DNA of 64,000 nt, taken from positions 372,001 to 436,000 of the forward strand of contig NZ_LWHG01000021.1 in assembly GCF_001625445.1 (NCBI RefSeq), read 5' to 3'. Shown here piece after piece: positions 62,751 to 64,000 of the stretch. Positions within the stretch are counted from its first letter, which is position 1. Each line of letters starts with the position of its first letter. The translations under genes were made by a program, and so were the position numbers. The notes beneath the pieces were generated by a model. The model ran no database searches, was not told the origin of the DNA, and saw only the letters and a program-made list of their open reading frames with translations. This DNA comes from Haladaptatus sp. R4. Lineage in GTDB: Archaea > Halobacteriota > Halobacteria > Halobacteriales > Haladaptataceae.

Positions 62751-63938
62751 ATGCAGGATATCGTTCAAGAAGCGCTGGAAAACGCCGAAAGCGAGCAGCG
62801 TGAGATGGAAGCAGTGGACACGGGCGACGAGTTCGGCGACCCACGAATCGTCATCGTCGGCTGTGGTGGTGCGGGCAATAACACCATCAACCGACTGTAT
62901 AACATCGGCGTCGATGGCGCTGACACGGTTGCCATCAACACCGACAAACAACATTTGAAGATGATCGAAGCCGACACGAAAATCCTCGTCGGCAAATCCC
63001 TCACGTCCGGTCTCGGCGCGGGTGGCGACCCCTCGATGGGCGAGCGTGCGACCGAGATGGCACAGGGAACGGTCAAGGAAGTGCTCGGCGACGCCGACCT
63101 CGTCTTCGTGACCGCAGGCATGGGTGGTGGCACCGGCACTGGCGCGGCACCAGTCGTCGCAAAAATCGCCAAAGAGCAGGGTGCAATCGTCGTGGGGATG
63201 GTCTCCACGCCGTTCAACGTCGAGCGTGCCCGCACGGTGAAGGCCGAGGAAGGGCTGGAGAAACTCCGCAACGAAGCGGACTCCATCATCGTCCTCGACA
63301 ACAACCGACTGCTCGATTACGTCCCGAACCTCCCGATCGGCAAGGCGTTCTCGGTCATGGACCAGATCATCGCCGAAACCGTCAAGGGGATTTCGGAGAC
63401 GATCACACAGCCGTCGCTCATCAACCTCGACTACGCGGACATGTCCACCATCATGAATCAGGGCGGCGTCGCCGTGATGCTCGTCGGTGAGACACAGGAC
63501 AAGAACAAGAGCGACGAAGTGGTGCGCGACGCGATGAACCACCCGCTTCTCGACGTGGACTATCGCGGCGCATCCGGCGGTCTCGTCCACATCACGGGCG
63601 GTCCCGACCTGACGCTCAAAGAGGCAGAGGGCATCGCGGCCAACATCACCGAACGGCTCGAAGCGGACGCCAACGTAATCTGGGGCGCTCGCATTCAGGA
63701 GAACTACAAGAACAAGGTTCGTGTCATGGCCATCATGACCGGCGTCCAGAGCGCACAGGTGCTCGGCCCGACGACACAGAAACAGGCCGACCGCTCCCGA
63801 CAGAAGATGCGCGACGTCGACGCACAGTCGTACGATAGCGGTAACGACCAGTCCGAAGGGCGCAAAACGTTCGGCGCTCAGAGCGACGGCGGCCGGAGCG
63901 AACTGGAGAAGAACAACGGCCTCGACGTTATCCGATAA
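62751..63938 (+). CDS. ftsZ2: Cell division protein FtsZ2
   Basis: The 395-residue tubulin-fold GTPase has the G-box [12 protein letters not shown] (residues 123-134), an N-terminal [16 protein letters not shown], and the T7 loop near NLDYADM. The start [16 protein letters not shown] and the pairing with cdrS point to FtsZ2, the constriction FtsZ of haloarchaea, and not FtsZ1. The C-terminal end ([15 protein letters not shown]) is the short conserved tail. It is co-transcribed with cdrS. Confidence 0.94.
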   Translation: MQDIVQEALENAESEQREMEAVDTGDEFGDPRIVIVGCGGAGNNTINRLYNIGVDGADTVAINTDKQHLKMIEADTKILVGKSLTSGLGAGGDPSMGERATEMAQGTVKEVLGDADLVFVTAGMGGGTGTGAAPVVAKIAKEQGAIVVGMVSTPFNVERARTVKAEEGLEKLRNEADSIIVLDNNRLLDYVPNLPIGKAFSVMDQIIAETVKGISETITQPSLINLDYADMSTIMNQGGVAVMLVGETQDKNKSDEVVRDAMNHPLLDVDYRGASGGLVHITGGPDLTLKEAEGIAANITERLEADANVIWGARIQENYKNKVRVMAIMTGVQSAQVLGPTTQKQADRSRQKMRDVDAQSYDSGNDQSEGRKTFGAQSDGGRSELEKNNGLDVIR

Positions 63939-64000
63939 CTGCTTCGCCTCATTTATTCTCGTTTTCTTCTGTTCTCAGTGCAACGCCAGCAAGTGGTACG

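Overview
The window is a piece of haloarchaeal (class Halobacteria) chromosome. The evidence is high GC with G/C-rich third codon positions, strongly acidic proteins, Tat-type twin-arginine leaders, and archaeal machinery throughout: thermosome, TFB, RpoL, GatC/GatA, the archaeosine precursor genes queC/queE/queD, PolX, and a cdrL-cdrS-ftsZ2 division cluster. The repeat families and gene content look like Haladaptatus or a near relative, but that genus guess is from memory and weak. I see no rRNA, CRISPR array, transposase or prophage structural gene. Two tRNA genes are present, Glu(CTC) and Tyr(GTA), both on the minus strand.

Layout. 1-8.9 kb: the end of an unknown gene, a broken ModE-type regulator, a GT4 glycosyltransferase, a Tat-exported beta-helix protein with a lysine-rich tail, a polysaccharide flippase, a broken luciferase-like protein, a creatininase-DAO oxidoreductase pair, and an Hsp20-zinc micro-protein pair. 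9-9.9 kb: non-coding repeat island A. 9.9-20.5 kb: radical SAM protein, TRAM protein inside an inverted repeat, YkgJ and MBL proteins, a winged-helix regulator, an F420-type PPOX protein, a methyltransferase, GT2, an amidohydrolase, the thermosome and two small membrane proteins. 20.5-30.6 kb: tfb, gatCA, cupin, Bat-type regulator, NRDE, CHRD, the menaquinone genes menA-menC-menE and a SHOCT protein. 30.7-39.2 kb: an ABC exporter, a CtaA-CtaB fusion, cox subunits II and III without subunit I, rpoL, hisF and a Get3/ArsA ATPase. 39.2-39.9 kb: repeat island B. 39.9-50.8 kb: SDR, endonuclease V, rhomboid, DUF5788-PolX-Mut7-C, a hairpin-rich repeat, DUF5789-CPBP, an EamA transporter and queD-queE-queC. 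50.8-59.2 kb: small membrane proteins, tRNA-Glu, a membrane-anchored HTH protein, amidohydrolase, SDR, a flavoprotein reductase and a 1006-residue FAD/FeS oxidase. 59.3-60.1 kb: repeat island C. 60.2-64 kb: a broken M24 peptidase, tRNA-Tyr with a duplicated 3' end, and cdrL-cdrS-ftsZ2.

Four things stand out. First, seven genes are broken by frameshifts, and nearly all are explained by one missing base, several in C/G runs. They include tfb, menC and menE. This looks more like systematic sequence error than gene decay, so the broken genes should not be taken as lost functions. Second, three intergenic islands of about 0.6-0.8 kb share a nested inverted-repeat design and are studded with perfect short-loop hairpins. 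A second repeat family (11.7-12.0 and 46.4-46.75 kb) carries a conserved frame around a compensating stem-loop, which is the best candidate for an undescribed structured RNA or DNA element. Third, the ftsZ2 promoter region carries an 18-bp palindrome of form GTAARAC-GATT-GTYTTAC twice plus two half sites, a likely operator for the ribbon-helix-helix proteins encoded there. Fourth, the 3' end of tRNA-Tyr is duplicated 113 bp away, as at an attachment-site scar.

Functional groups: respiration (CtaA-CtaB, CoxB, CoxC, MenA/C/E, FAD/FeS oxidase), surface glycan assembly (two glycosyltransferases, flippase, perhaps a methyltransferase), tRNA modification (QueC/E/D), information processing (TFB, RpoL, GatCA, PolX, endonuclease V, Mut7-C) and cell division (CdrL, CdrS, FtsZ2).
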